Below the pieces are notes generated by a model, which saw nothing but the letters and a program-made list of their open reading frames with translations, did no database searches and had not been told where the DNA came from. A stretch of DNA of 64,000 bases, from contig NZ_JAUSXC010000001.1 in NCBI RefSeq assembly GCF_030823405.1, forward strand, positions 908,501 through 972,500. Reading direction: 5' to 3'. This DNA is from Chryseobacterium ginsenosidimutans. GTDB taxonomy: Bacteria; Bacteroidota; Bacteroidia; Flavobacteriales; Weeksellaceae. Position numbers and translations under genes: made by a program. This document shows, piece after piece, positions 1 to 8,027 of this stretch (the stretch's first letter is position 1; every line of letters begins with the position of its first letter).

Positions 1-841
1 TTACGACGATCACTTGTCAGAAGCTTTGAATGGAACGAAATTACATGCAGGTCAGCAGAAAATTGCAGCAAGAATGCGTGAGCATTTGTCTGACAGTAAA
101 TTGATTAGAAAAAGAGAAGATCATCTTTATACTCATTTTGAAGAGCAGGAAAAAGTATTTAAAGAAAAAGTTCAGGAATATTATTCTTTAAGATGTGTTC
201 CGCAGATTTTAGGACCTGTTTTGGATACGTTGGAATACACGGAAAAAGTTCTTGAAAACGAGATTAATTCAGCCAATGATAATCCTATTATAAACGTTGA
301 GGATCAACATGTTTATCACGGCGGAAACTTTCATGGAGATTATATTTCTTTGGAAATGGATAAGCTAAAGATTGTTGTGACAAAGCTGACAATGTTAGCT
401 GAAAGGCAATTAAATTATCTTTTAAACTCAAAAATCAACGAAATTTTGCCTCCTTTTGTAAATTTAGGTAAATTAGGATTCAATTTTGGGATGCAGGGTG
501 TGCAGTTTACGGCAACTTCCACAACAGCAGAAAGCCAGATGTTATCGAATTCTATGTATGTTCACAGTATACCTAATAATAATGATAATCAGGATATTGT
601 GAGTATGGGTACAAATGCTGCAGTAATTTGCAGAAAGGTAATTGAAAATGCTTTTGAGGTATTGGCGATCGAAGCAATCACCATCATTCAGGCGATCGAA
701 TATCTTGAATTTAAAGATAAAGTTTCATCTTCAACAAGAGAATTGTATGATGAAATCAGAAAAATTATACCTGCTTTTTCAGATGATATGGTAATGTATC
801 CATATTTAGAAGAAGTGAAAAAATATTTAAAGACAATGTAA
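1..841 (+). CDS. Aromatic amino acid ammonia-lyase (HAL/PAL/TAL family), 3' part
   Basis: This is the C-terminal portion of a lyase that removes ammonia from histidine, phenylalanine or tyrosine. In flexirubin loci it is expected to make the 4-coumarate-type aryl starter from tyrosine. The frame is open from base 2 and runs off the window, so the N-terminal half with the Ala-Ser-Gly that forms the MIO prosthetic group is not visible. Family signatures that are visible are the SANDNPII segment, GGNFHG, and the N-x-QD-x-VSMG segment near residue 195 of the visible frame. Substrate cannot be decided from this half; tyrosine is inferred from the ketoreductase, ketosynthase and ACP genes that follow on the same strand. 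Confidence 0.9.
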   Translation, partial: YDDHLSEALNGTKLHAGQQKIAARMREHLSDSKLIRKREDHLYTHFEEQEKVFKEKVQEYYSLRCVPQILGPVLDTLEYTEKVLENEINSANDNPIINVEDQHVYHGGNFHGDYISLEMDKLKIVVTKLTMLAERQLNYLLNSKINEILPPFVNLGKLGFNFGMQGVQFTATSTTAESQMLSNSMYVHSIPNNNDNQDIVSMGTNAAVICRKVIENAFEVLAIEAITIIQAIEYLEFKDKVSSSTRELYDEIRKIIPAFSDDMVMYPYLEEVKKYLKTM

Positions 842-902
842 TTATTTACCTTAATCAATTGTCAATATAAAAACTAATACAAAATAACACTAAGAATAAC
901 AC

Positions 903-1634
903 ATGAAATGTGCAATTGTAACAGGTGGCTCCAGAGGAATAGGAAGAGCAATCTGTATAAAACTGGCAGAAGAAAAAAATTATCATATACTGATTAACTA
1001 CACTTCAAACGAAGCTGCAGCAAAGGAAACTTTAGCTAAAGTTGAAGAATTGGGTTCGACGGGAGAAATTCTGAAATTTGATGTTGGAAATGCTGAAGAA
1101 ACACTTAAAGTTTTAGGCGAATGGCAGGAGAATAATTCTGGTTCGGTAGTTGAGGTAATTGTAAATAATGCGGGAATTACAAGAGACGGACTGTTTATGT
1201 GGATGCCAAGTGAAGACTGGAACTCAGTGATTAACACGAGCTTAAATGGATTTTTCAACGTTACGAATTTCTTCATTCAGAAATTGTTGCGTAATAAATA
1301 TGGCAGAATTATCAATATGGTTTCCGTTTCAGGAGTGAAAGGAACGGCAGGACAAACCAATTATTCTGCGGCAAAAGGTGCTTTGGTTGGAGCGACAAAA
1401 GCTCTGGCTCAGGAAGTTGCCAAAAGAAATATTACTGTAAATGCAGTCGCTCCGGGTTTCATCAAAACAGATATGACACAGGGTTTTAATGAAGATGAAT
1501 TGAAGACGATGATTCCTGCAAACAGATTCGGTGAAGCGGAAGAAGTGGCTGATTTGGTTGCGTTTTTGGCTTCCAGAAAATCTTCTTACATTACAGGTGA
1601 AGTGATTAATATTAATGGTGGAATTTATTCATAA
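903..1634 (+). CDS. fabG: 3-oxoacyl-ACP reductase, SDR family (FabG-like)
   Basis: This short-chain dehydrogenase/reductase of 243 residues would reduce the 3-keto group of ACP-bound intermediates with NAD(P)H in the cytoplasm. The cofactor loop TGGSRGIG is at residues 7-14, NNAG near residue 90, and the catalytic Tyr and Lys of YSAAK are Tyr154 and Lys158 with a Ser about 13 residues earlier. Length is normal for FabG. It follows the ammonia-lyase by 61 bases and precedes a ketosynthase and an ACP, so it is most likely the ketoreductase of the polyene cycle and not the housekeeping FabG. The ATG is preceded by AT-rich sequence with no Shine-Dalgarno. Confidence 0.92.
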   Translation: MKCAIVTGGSRGIGRAICIKLAEEKNYHILINYTSNEAAAKETLAKVEELGSTGEILKFDVGNAEETLKVLGEWQENNSGSVVEVIVNNAGITRDGLFMWMPSEDWNSVINTSLNGFFNVTNFFIQKLLRNKYGRIINMVSVSGVKGTAGQTNYSAAKGALVGATKALAQEVAKRNITVNAVAPGFIKTDMTQGFNEDELKTMIPANRFGEAEEVADLVAFLASRKSSYITGEVININGGIYS

Positions 1635-1636
1635 AT

Positions 1637-1673
1637 AATGTAGCAATATAACAATGTATCAGTGTACCAATTG
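1637..1673 (+). repeat. TGTARCAATATAACA-type intergenic repeat, copy 1
   Basis: A short A/T-rich segment built of TGTA and CAAT words lies between the ketoreductase and the ketosynthase. A similar segment occurs on the minus strand at 19285-19322. The first 18 bases differ at two positions and the match then decays. This looks like a degenerate member of an interspersed intergenic repeat. Confidence 0.45.
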
Positions 1674-1712
1674 TTTACATTCTTAAACTGAGATATTGTT
1701 AAATTTAATAAC

Positions 1713-2933
1713 ATGGAAAACAGGGTTGTAATTACCGGAATGGGAATTTATTCTTGTATTGGGATTTCTTTAGATGAAGTTAAAGAATCGCTGTATCAAG
1801 GGAAATCCGGTATTGCTTTAGTTCAGGAAAGAAAAGAATTCGGTTTCAGATCGGGATTGACGGGTGTTGTTCCAAAGCCGGATTTGAAAAGTCTTTTAAA
1901 CAGAAGACAGCGTGTAAGCATGGGCGAAGAAAGTGAATATGCTTATCTTGCGACCACGGATGCTTTGAAGCAGGCAAAAGTTGATCAGGACTTTCTGGAT
2001 CATAATGAAGTAGGAATTTTGTACGGTAATGACAGTGTTTCTCAAGCAGTTGTAGAGTCAATTGATATTGCGAGAGAGAAAAAAGATACTACCTTAATGG
2101 GTTCAGGTGCGATTTTTAAATCGATGAATTCTACCGTTACCATGAATCTTTCAACAATATTCAAATTAAGAGGGATTAATCTTACCATCAGTGCAGCTTG
2201 CGCAAGCGGATCTCATTCTTTAGGGTTAGCTTATATGATGATTAAGAATGGGTTACAAGACATGATTGTGTGTGGAGGAGCCCAGGAAACTAACAAATAT
2301 TCCATGGCGAGTTTTGATGGTTTAGGCGTTTTTTCGGTAAGAGAAGATGAACCTACAAAAGCATCAAGACCGTTTGATTCTCAAAGGGATGGCTTGATCC
2401 CAAGTGGCGGAGCGGCGTCTTTAATTGTTGAAAGTTTAGAATCAGCACAAAAAAGAGGAGCAAATATTTTAGGTGAAATTATCGGTTACGGTTTCTCATC
2501 AAATGGCGGACATATTTCTACACCCAATGTGGATGGTCCCGCTTTAGCAATGGACAGAGCATTAAAACAATCTGGTTTATCAGCAAAAGATATCGATTAT
2601 ATTAATGCCCATGCTACTTCTACACCAATTGGTGATACGAATGAAGCAAAAGCAATTTATGAGATTTTCGGGAGTGAAGTGCCTGTAAGTTCTACCAAAT
2701 CTATGACCGGTCATGAATGTTGGATGGCGGGAGCAAGTGAAGTAATTTACTCCATTCTGATGATGCAGAATGATTTTGTGGCACCAAATATTAATTTGGA
2801 AAATCCCGATGATGAGGCAAAAAAGATAAATTTGGTTGCTGAAACAAAAAGTCAAAAAATTGACGTATTTTTGTCGAATTCTTTTGGATTTGGAGGGACA
2901 AATTCTGCATTAATTGTAAAAAAATTTGATTAA
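1713..2933 (+). CDS. Beta-ketoacyl-ACP synthase (KAS I/II type)
   Basis: This condensing enzyme of 406 residues should perform decarboxylative Claisen extension of the ACP-bound chain. The full Cys-His-His set is visible: Cys163 in SAACASG, His300 in NAHATST and His334 in MTGHECW. It is therefore predicted to be catalytically active, unlike two other ketosynthase-family proteins on the minus arm. It overlaps slightly or abuts the following ACP gene, a typical ketosynthase-ACP pairing. The cluster context points to chain elongation of the aryl polyene; housekeeping FabF is less likely because the neighbours are pigment genes. Confidence 0.93.
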   Translation: MENRVVITGMGIYSCIGISLDEVKESLYQGKSGIALVQERKEFGFRSGLTGVVPKPDLKSLLNRRQRVSMGEESEYAYLATTDALKQAKVDQDFLDHNEVGILYGNDSVSQAVVESIDIAREKKDTTLMGSGAIFKSMNSTVTMNLSTIFKLRGINLTISAACASGSHSLGLAYMMIKNGLQDMIVCGGAQETNKYSMASFDGLGVFSVREDEPTKASRPFDSQRDGLIPSGGAASLIVESLESAQKRGANILGEIIGYGFSSNGGHISTPNVDGPALAMDRALKQSGLSAKDIDYINAHATSTPIGDTNEAKAIYEIFGSEVPVSSTKSMTGHECWMAGASEVIYSILMMQNDFVAPNINLENPDDEAKKINLVAETKSQKIDVFLSNSFGFGGTNSALIVKKFD

Positions 2934-2937
2934 AAAC

Positions 2938-3192
2938 ATGGAAAGGGAAAAAATTGTTGCTATCGTCAATGACTTTTTGGTTAATGAATTCGAGGTAGAC
3001 GGCGATGAAATCAGCAATGAAGCAAACTTAAAAATGACTTTAGGCCTAGACAGCTTAGATTATATTGATATGGTTGTAGTGATTGAATCTAATTTTGGAG
3101 TGAAATTAGGTGAAGCAGATTTCAAGAAAATGATCACTTTTGATGATTTCTATTCGACTATTCAAAATAAAATTGCTGAAAAGAACGCTTAA
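2938..3192 (+). CDS. Acyl carrier protein
   Basis: This small acidic carrier protein of 84 residues holds the growing chain on a phosphopantetheine arm. The attachment serine is Ser39 in GLDSLDYID. The frame is open upstream to a TTG inside the ketosynthase, but the ATG four codons later (MEREK) sits four bases after the ketosynthase stop and is the better start. It is one of two ACP genes in the locus; the other is on the minus arm at about 19.1 kb. Confidence 0.93.
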   Translation: MEREKIVAIVNDFLVNEFEVDGDEISNEANLKMTLGLDSLDYIDMVVVIESNFGVKLGEADFKKMITFDDFYSTIQNKIAEKNA

Positions 3193-3250
3193 TTATTGAT
3201 TGAAACTTTATTTTCTATTAAAATTTATCGCAAAAATTAAATTCAAAGCC

Positions 3251-3310
3251 TTTGCGAACTTAAACGCGGAATTGTATTAAAAAACTTAGTGGTCTTTGTG
3301 ATAAAAAATA
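3251..3310 (+). repeat. TTTGCG...CTTTGTG intergenic repeat, copy 1
   Basis: The spacer between the ACP and acyltransferase genes carries a segment of the pattern TTTGCGAACTTAAAC, then an A-run, then CTTAGTGGTCTTTGTG. A diverged copy in the same orientation lies about 1 kb downstream in the next large spacer. From memory, similar word patterns are dispersed between genes in Flavobacteriia, so I call it an interspersed repeat and not a promoter. Confidence 0.5.
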
Positions 3311-3326
3311 AATTCCAAAACGAGAT

Positions 3327-4211
3327 ATGAACAAGTGGAAAGGTAAATCTAAAGGGACAATATTGGGTTATAAAATATTTGTCTGGTGCATTAGAAATAT
3401 CGGAATCCGAAGTTCATATTTTGTGCTTTATTTTGTTGCTTTATACTATTTTTTGTTCGAAAAAAACAGCAATAAATATTTTACTTATTATTTCCAAAAA
3501 AGACTGAATTATGGATATTGGAAAACAAAAATTTCCTTATTTAAAAGTTATTTTACTTTTGGGACGATCTTGATTGATAAAACTGCGATTTCTTCCGGAT
3601 TAAGAGAAAAATATACCTACGAATTTGATGGGGTTGAAAATCTCAAGAACCTTTTAAATGAGAAAAAAGGAGGAGTCTTAATCAGTGCCCACATCGGAAA
3701 TTTCGAAATTGCAGAGCACTTTTTTGCTGACATCGATTTTGATTGCCAGATTAATTTAGTTACAACAGATCAGGAGGTTACGGTTATAAAGGAATACTTG
3801 GAAAGCGTTACTGTTAAAAAAAGTAGCATCAAATTTATTTATGTAAAAGACGATATGTCGCATATTTTCGACATTAATGAAGCGCTTTCAAAAAATGAAT
3901 TGATCTGTTTTACAGGTGACCGTTATTTTGAAGGTTCCAAATTTTTAGAAGCTGATTTGCTGGGAAAAAGTGCAAAATTTCCGGCCGGACCTTTCTTAAT
4001 TGCTTCCAGATTAGGTGTTCCCGTTGTATATGTGTACGTGATGAAAGAAAAAAATCTTCATTATCATTTGTATGCAAGAGTTGCCGAAAGCGTAAAAAAA
4101 CGTGATGCACAGGGACTTTTAATCTCTTATACCCAAAATCTTGAATCAATGATTAAAAAATATCCTCTTCAATGGTTCAATTATTTTGATTTTTGGGATG
4201 ATATTGATTAA
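3327..4211 (+). CDS. Lipid A acyltransferase-like protein (LpxL/HtrB family)
   Basis: This membrane-associated acyltransferase of 294 residues belongs to the lysophospholipid/lipid A acyltransferase superfamily. The catalytic H-x4-E box is His122 to Glu127 in SAHIGNFE, followed by a GDR segment (GDRYFEG) near residue 196. A hydrophobic N-terminal segment (about residues 28-45) fits an inner-membrane anchor. Aryl polyene clusters regularly contain such an enzyme, thought to attach the finished chain to a lipid or alcohol acceptor. Here it probably esterifies the polyene acid with the dialkylresorcinol, which is an inference from context. True lipid A acylation is the alternative. Confidence 0.85.
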   Translation: MNKWKGKSKGTILGYKIFVWCIRNIGIRSSYFVLYFVALYYFLFEKNSNKYFTYYFQKRLNYGYWKTKISLFKSYFTFGTILIDKTAISSGLREKYTYEFDGVENLKNLLNEKKGGVLISAHIGNFEIAEHFFADIDFDCQINLVTTDQEVTVIKEYLESVTVKKSSIKFIYVKDDMSHIFDINEALSKNELICFTGDRYFEGSKFLEADLLGKSAKFPAGPFLIASRLGVPVVYVYVMKEKNLHYHLYARVAESVKKRDAQGLLISYTQNLESMIKKYPLQWFNYFDFWDDID

Positions 4212-4239
4212 TTTCCTATTTTTACCTCTGAAAAGCTAA

Positions 4240-4350
4240 TATAAAACTCAAACCATTAAGATATTAAAATATTTTTCTTTACTGAATGTATATGCATTTG
4301 CGATCTAAACATGAAGTTTATAAAAAGTCTTGCAATCTTTGCTTTAAAAT
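4240..4350 (+). repeat. TTTGCG...CTTTGTG intergenic repeat, copy 2 (diverged)
   Basis: The 165-base spacer before the oxidoreductase contains ACCATTAAGATATTAA followed from 4297 by TTTGCGATCTAAAC, an A-run, and CTTGCAATCTTTGC. Word order and spacing match the copy at 3251-3310. The upstream ATTAAG words are the other part of the same repeat as I remember it from related genomes. Confidence 0.45.
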
Positions 4351-4376
4351 AATATCTTACTAAGTAAATTTCTCCT

Positions 4377-5915
4377 TTGAAAAAAGAATATGACATACTT
4401 GTAATCGGCAGCGGATTGGGAGGTCTTGTTTCGGCTCTTATTTTGGCGAAAGAAGGCTTGAAAGTCTGTGTCTTGGAGAAAAATAATCAATACGGTGGAA
4501 ATTTGCAGACATTTTCCCGCGATAAGCTGATCTTTGACACCGGAGTTCATTATTTGGGAGGGCTTTCAAAGGGACAGAATCTTCATCAATTTTTCTCATA
4601 TCTTGAAATCATGAACGATTTGGAACTCCAGAAAATGGAGGAAAACTGTTATGATAAGATTACTTTTGGAGATGATAAAATTGAATATCCGCACGCGCAA
4701 GGCTATGAAAATTTTGTTGCACAGTTAACAACATATTTTCCTGACGAACGTGAGAATTTAGAAGATTATTGTGAAGAAATTCAGCGGGTTTGTAATCATT
4801 TTCCAAGATACAATGTTGTTGGGAATGATAATTACAAAGAGGAAATACTTCATTTAAATACAAAAAGATTTATCGAATCCATTACCCAGAACAAAAAATT
4901 GCAGGCTGTTTTATTAGGCTCAAACTTTTTATATGCAGGAGATTCGGAAAATGTGCCTTTTTATGTTCATGCTTTGACAGTGAATTCTTACATTCAAAGT
5001 GCTTACAAATGTGTGAAAGGAGGAAGCCAGATTTCTAAATTATTGATCAGGAAATTAAGACAATACGGAGCAGATGTCCATAAACATTCAGAAGTTTCTG
5101 AAATCATTTTTAATGATAAAAATATTTTAAGTTCGGTAAAAACGAAATCAGGAAGAGAATATTTCGCAAAAAAGTTTATTTCTAATATTGAAATTCGCTC
5201 ATTAATAAACCTGATTGGCAAAGAAAGGTTAAAAAAGTCCTTTTTAAACAGAGTTTTAAGTTGGGAACCCGTTTCGTCATGTTTCAGTGTTTATTTGGTT
5301 TTAAAACCGCATTCGTTTTCTAATTTCAATTATAATATTTACCATTATTCATCAGAAGAATTGGTTTGGAATGCCTATCGTTATAATAAAAAAGCATGGC
5401 CTGAAACGTATATGCTTTCGTCAACATCTTCAAAACATCATCCTGAATTTGCAGAAAGTTTAACTGCAATTTCTTATATGGATTTTGATGAAGTCAGAGA
5501 TTGGCAAAATACATTTAATACCATTGCTGATGAGCATGAAAGGGGAGAGCAATACGAACAGTTCAAGCAGGAAAAAGCAGAAAGAATGATTGACGCTTTG
5601 GAAAAGAAATTTCCGAATTTAAGAGATTCAATTAAAAATATTTACACCTCTTCACCTTTGTCTTATCGCGATTATATCGGAAGTTTTGATGGAAACATGT
5701 ATGGCTATGTTAAGAACTCGGAAAATCCTTTAAAAACAATGGTCTCTCCGCGTACGAAGATCGATAATCTGTTTCTTACAGGGCAATCTGTCAATATGCA
5801 CGGGGTTTTAGGATGTACAATCGGAGCTTTCAATACTTGTGCTGAAATTTTAGGAAAAGAACTAATCGATGATCGATTGACACAAATGATTAATAAAAGT
5901 AAAGGTGAAGAATAA
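4377..5915 (+). CDS. FAD-dependent oxidoreductase, CrtI/retinol-saturase-like
   Basis: This flavoprotein of 512 residues has an N-terminal dinucleotide-binding loop GSGLGGL at residues 11-17 and a C-terminal segment (LFLTGQSVNMHGVLG) of the kind that closes the FAD site in the phytoene desaturase/all-trans-retinol saturase family. A role in oxidising or reducing the polyene chain or ring is plausible; the exact reaction is unknown. The start appears to be TTG: an in-frame stop lies four codons upstream and the Rossmann loop begins at residue 11, so no later start would leave a complete cofactor fold. The C-terminal end overlaps the next gene by 11 bases. Confidence 0.88.
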   Translation: MKKEYDILVIGSGLGGLVSALILAKEGLKVCVLEKNNQYGGNLQTFSRDKLIFDTGVHYLGGLSKGQNLHQFFSYLEIMNDLELQKMEENCYDKITFGDDKIEYPHAQGYENFVAQLTTYFPDERENLEDYCEEIQRVCNHFPRYNVVGNDNYKEEILHLNTKRFIESITQNKKLQAVLLGSNFLYAGDSENVPFYVHALTVNSYIQSAYKCVKGGSQISKLLIRKLRQYGADVHKHSEVSEIIFNDKNILSSVKTKSGREYFAKKFISNIEIRSLINLIGKERLKKSFLNRVLSWEPVSSCFSVYLVLKPHSFSNFNYNIYHYSSEELVWNAYRYNKKAWPETYMLSSTSSKHHPEFAESLTAISYMDFDEVRDWQNTFNTIADEHERGEQYEQFKQEKAERMIDALEKKFPNLRDSIKNIYTSSPLSYRDYIGSFDGNMYGYVKNSENPLKTMVSPRTKIDNLFLTGQSVNMHGVLGCTIGAFNTCAEILGKELIDDRLTQMINKSKGEE

Positions 5916-7659
5916 TAGACAGATTATTGCTATTCCGAGAGAAGCGAATCGTAGCAAAGAATCTAATTTAAAAAAGCATTTTCCCTTTCGTCGAAATGAC
6001 ATTGGGAAAATTATAGTTTTTGTAGGTATAATCTTCAGTCTCATATCTTGCGGTGTCAGAAAGTCTATAAAACATATTCCTGAAGTAAATCAATATGCTT
6101 TGGAAATTCCAAAAGTTAATAAAATTAATGATTCAACTTTTAGCTTTAATCAAAATTATTTAACCAAGAATAAGCAGCAGCTTTGGGAATTGTATATTAA
6201 AGGAAATCCTTTACAATTGGGTTACAATAATGGAGCTTTAACGCAAAATCTGATGCAGAAGCAGGAAGAAATTTTCTTTTCTAAAGTGGAGGGTTTTGTT
6301 CCTTCAAAGTTTAAACAGAATATCTTACGCTGGTTTATGAAATGGTACAACCGAAAAATGTATCTGAATGTTCGTGAAGATTATCAGGCAGAATTGTACG
6401 GACTATCTCATTATTCATCGGATAAATACGACTTTATTGCTCCAAAATATCTGCGAAGTTTATATTTGCACGGTGCTCACGATATTGGTCATGCCATGCA
6501 GGATTTGATGGTGGTTGGTTGTACTTCTTTGGCAGTTTGGAATCAAAATACGGAAGACGGAGATTTACTGATCGGACGAAACTTTGACTTTTATGTAGGA
6601 GATGAATTTGCGAAAAATAAATTAGTTGAATTTGTAGAACCTGAAGACGGAATTCCTTATATGTCTGTAAGTTGGCCCGGAATGATTGGTGTAGTTTCTG
6701 GGATGAATAAAGAAGGAATTACGGTGACAATCAATGCGGGAAAATCTAAAATTCCGTTGACGGCAAAAACTCCGATTTCTTTGGTGACGAGAGAAATTTT
6801 ACAATATGCCAAAAATATTGATGAAGCGATCGTGATTGCCAGAAAGCGAAAAGTTTTCGTTTCGGAATCAATCTTGGTAGGAAGTGCTAATGATAAAAAT
6901 GCTGTAATTATTGAGGTTTCTCCGAATAATTTTGGTGTTTACAGAGTTGAAAATACAGGCAGGGTTTTCTGTACAAACCACTTTCAATCTGACGCTTATA
7001 AAAATGACAAGAGAAACCAAAAGCATATTGTGGAAAGCCATTCTGAATATCGTTACGAAAAATTACAGGAACTTTTGCAGGAAAATAAAAAGCTGAATCC
7101 TGAAAAAATGGCTTCTGTTTTAAGAGATAAATCAGGCTTAAAAGGCGAAAAGATAGGATATGGAAACGAAAAAGCAATCAATCAGTTATTGGCACATCAC
7201 GCCGTGATTTTTTCACCTCAGAAAAAATTGGTCTGGGTTTCGTCCAACCCTTATCAACTGGGCGAATTTGTCTGTTATGATTTAAATAAAATATTTTCTA
7301 AAGAAAGGCTTGAAAATGGTGAGCTGGCAACTTCAAATTTAAATATTCCCAAAGATTCTTTTGTAGATTCTGAAGATTACAAAAATTATGAAGAATATAA
7401 GAAATTAAGCTCTCAAATTGAAGAAGCTATCGATAACAAAGAAAAAACACTTTCGGAAGAATTTATCAATCATTATCAAACTTTAAACCCTGATTTTTGG
7501 TTGGTTTATTATCAACTCGGAAGGTATTATTTTAACAAACAAGACTTTTCTAAAGCAAAAATTGAGTTTGAAAAAGCTTTGTCAAAAGAAATTACAACCG
7601 TTCCCGATAGAGAAAATGTTGAAGAATATTTACAGAAAACATTAAAAAAAATGAAATGA
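5905..7659 (+). CDS. C45-family peptidase / acyl-transferase-like amidohydrolase, lipoprotein
   Basis: This protein of 584 residues is related to the Ntn-type acyl-CoA:6-APA acyltransferase and choloylglycine hydrolase families. Cys206 in VVGCTSLAVWN is the likely N-terminal nucleophile, followed by GRNFDFYVGDE. A TPR-like helical segment ends the protein (about residues 530-584). A hydrophobic segment with a lipobox (LISC, Cys49) suggests a lipoprotein, but the only in-frame start is a GTG 48 codons earlier. The sequence between them is an interspersed repeat read through in frame, so the true start codon may have been lost or the N-terminus is chimeric. It stays in the pigment arm by overlapping the oxidoreductase. 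Function in the pathway is unknown; release or transfer of an acyl group is the obvious guess. Confidence 0.8.
   Translation: MKNNRQIIAIPREANRSKESNLKKHFPFRRNDIGKIIVFVGIIFSLISCGVRKSIKHIPEVNQYALEIPKVNKINDSTFSFNQNYLTKNKQQLWELYIKGNPLQLGYNNGALTQNLMQKQEEIFFSKVEGFVPSKFKQNILRWFMKWYNRKMYLNVREDYQAELYGLSHYSSDKYDFIAPKYLRSLYLHGAHDIGHAMQDLMVVGCTSLAVWNQNTEDGDLLIGRNFDFYVGDEFAKNKLVEFVEPEDGIPYMSVSWPGMIGVVSGMNKEGITVTINAGKSKIPLTAKTPISLVTREILQYAKNIDEAIVIARKRKVFVSESILVGSANDKNAVIIEVSPNNFGVYRVENTGRVFCTNHFQSDAYKNDKRNQKHIVESHSEYRYEKLQELLQENKKLNPEKMASVLRDKSGLKGEKIGYGNEKAINQLLAHHAVIFSPQKKLVWVSSNPYQLGEFVCYDLNKIFSKERLENGELATSNLNIPKDSFVDSEDYKNYEEYKKLSSQIEEAIDNKEKTLSEEFINHYQTLNPDFWLVYYQLGRYYFNKQDFSKAKIEFEKALSKEITTVPDRENVEEYLQKTLKKMK
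5929..6000 (-). repeat. Interspersed repeat with near-complementary ends (GTCATTTCGA...TCGGAATAGC)
   Basis: On the minus strand this 72-bp segment begins GTCATTTCGACGAA and ends TCTCTCGGAATAGC, with AGATTCTTTGCTACG in between. The two ends are imperfect inverted repeats of each other. The pattern resembles the GTCATTtCGA/TCGgAATGAC dispersed repeats I recall from Bacteroidetes genomes. It sits at the 5' end of the C45 peptidase gene, inside its reading frame. Confidence 0.55.
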
Positions 7660-8021
7660 TTCCAAAAAGCATAAAGTTTTTATTTGCTGTTCCTTTTGTG
7701 ATAATTGCTTGCTATTCTGTGTATTTGTTCAATAAATATGGTTCAATTCCCGACATTATTCCGATTCACGGATACACGAAAAATACAGATGGCTTCGGAA
7801 GCAAAATGTTTCTTTTTTTGCCTATAATACTCAATCTTATTGTTTTAATATTCATTTGGTTAATTATCAGAAGACCGGATAATATCAAATTTTCTTTCGA
7901 AGTGAAAGAAGAAGATAAGGCAAAAACCTATTATACTTTACAGCTCTTTTTGGTAATTATGGCGATATTTGTGACGATTGTTACAACTCCTTTGCTATTC
8001 TCGGATGTTGTTTTTAAATAA
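7656..8021 (+). CDS. DUF1648 domain membrane protein
   Basis: This integral membrane protein of 121 residues has three hydrophobic segments (about residues 6-25, 48-68 and 92-112). The PDIIPIHG segment between the first two is the hallmark of DUF1648. The ATG overlaps the stop codon of the C45 peptidase gene (ATGA), implying translational coupling. The molecular role of the domain is unknown. It may be a passenger of the pigment operon. Confidence 0.75.
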   Translation: MIPKSIKFLFAVPFVIIACYSVYLFNKYGSIPDIIPIHGYTKNTDGFGSKMFLFLPIILNLIVLIFIWLIIRRPDNIKFSFEVKEEDKAKTYYTLQLFLVIMAIFVTIVTTPLLFSDVVFK

Positions 8022-8027
8022 ATTATT

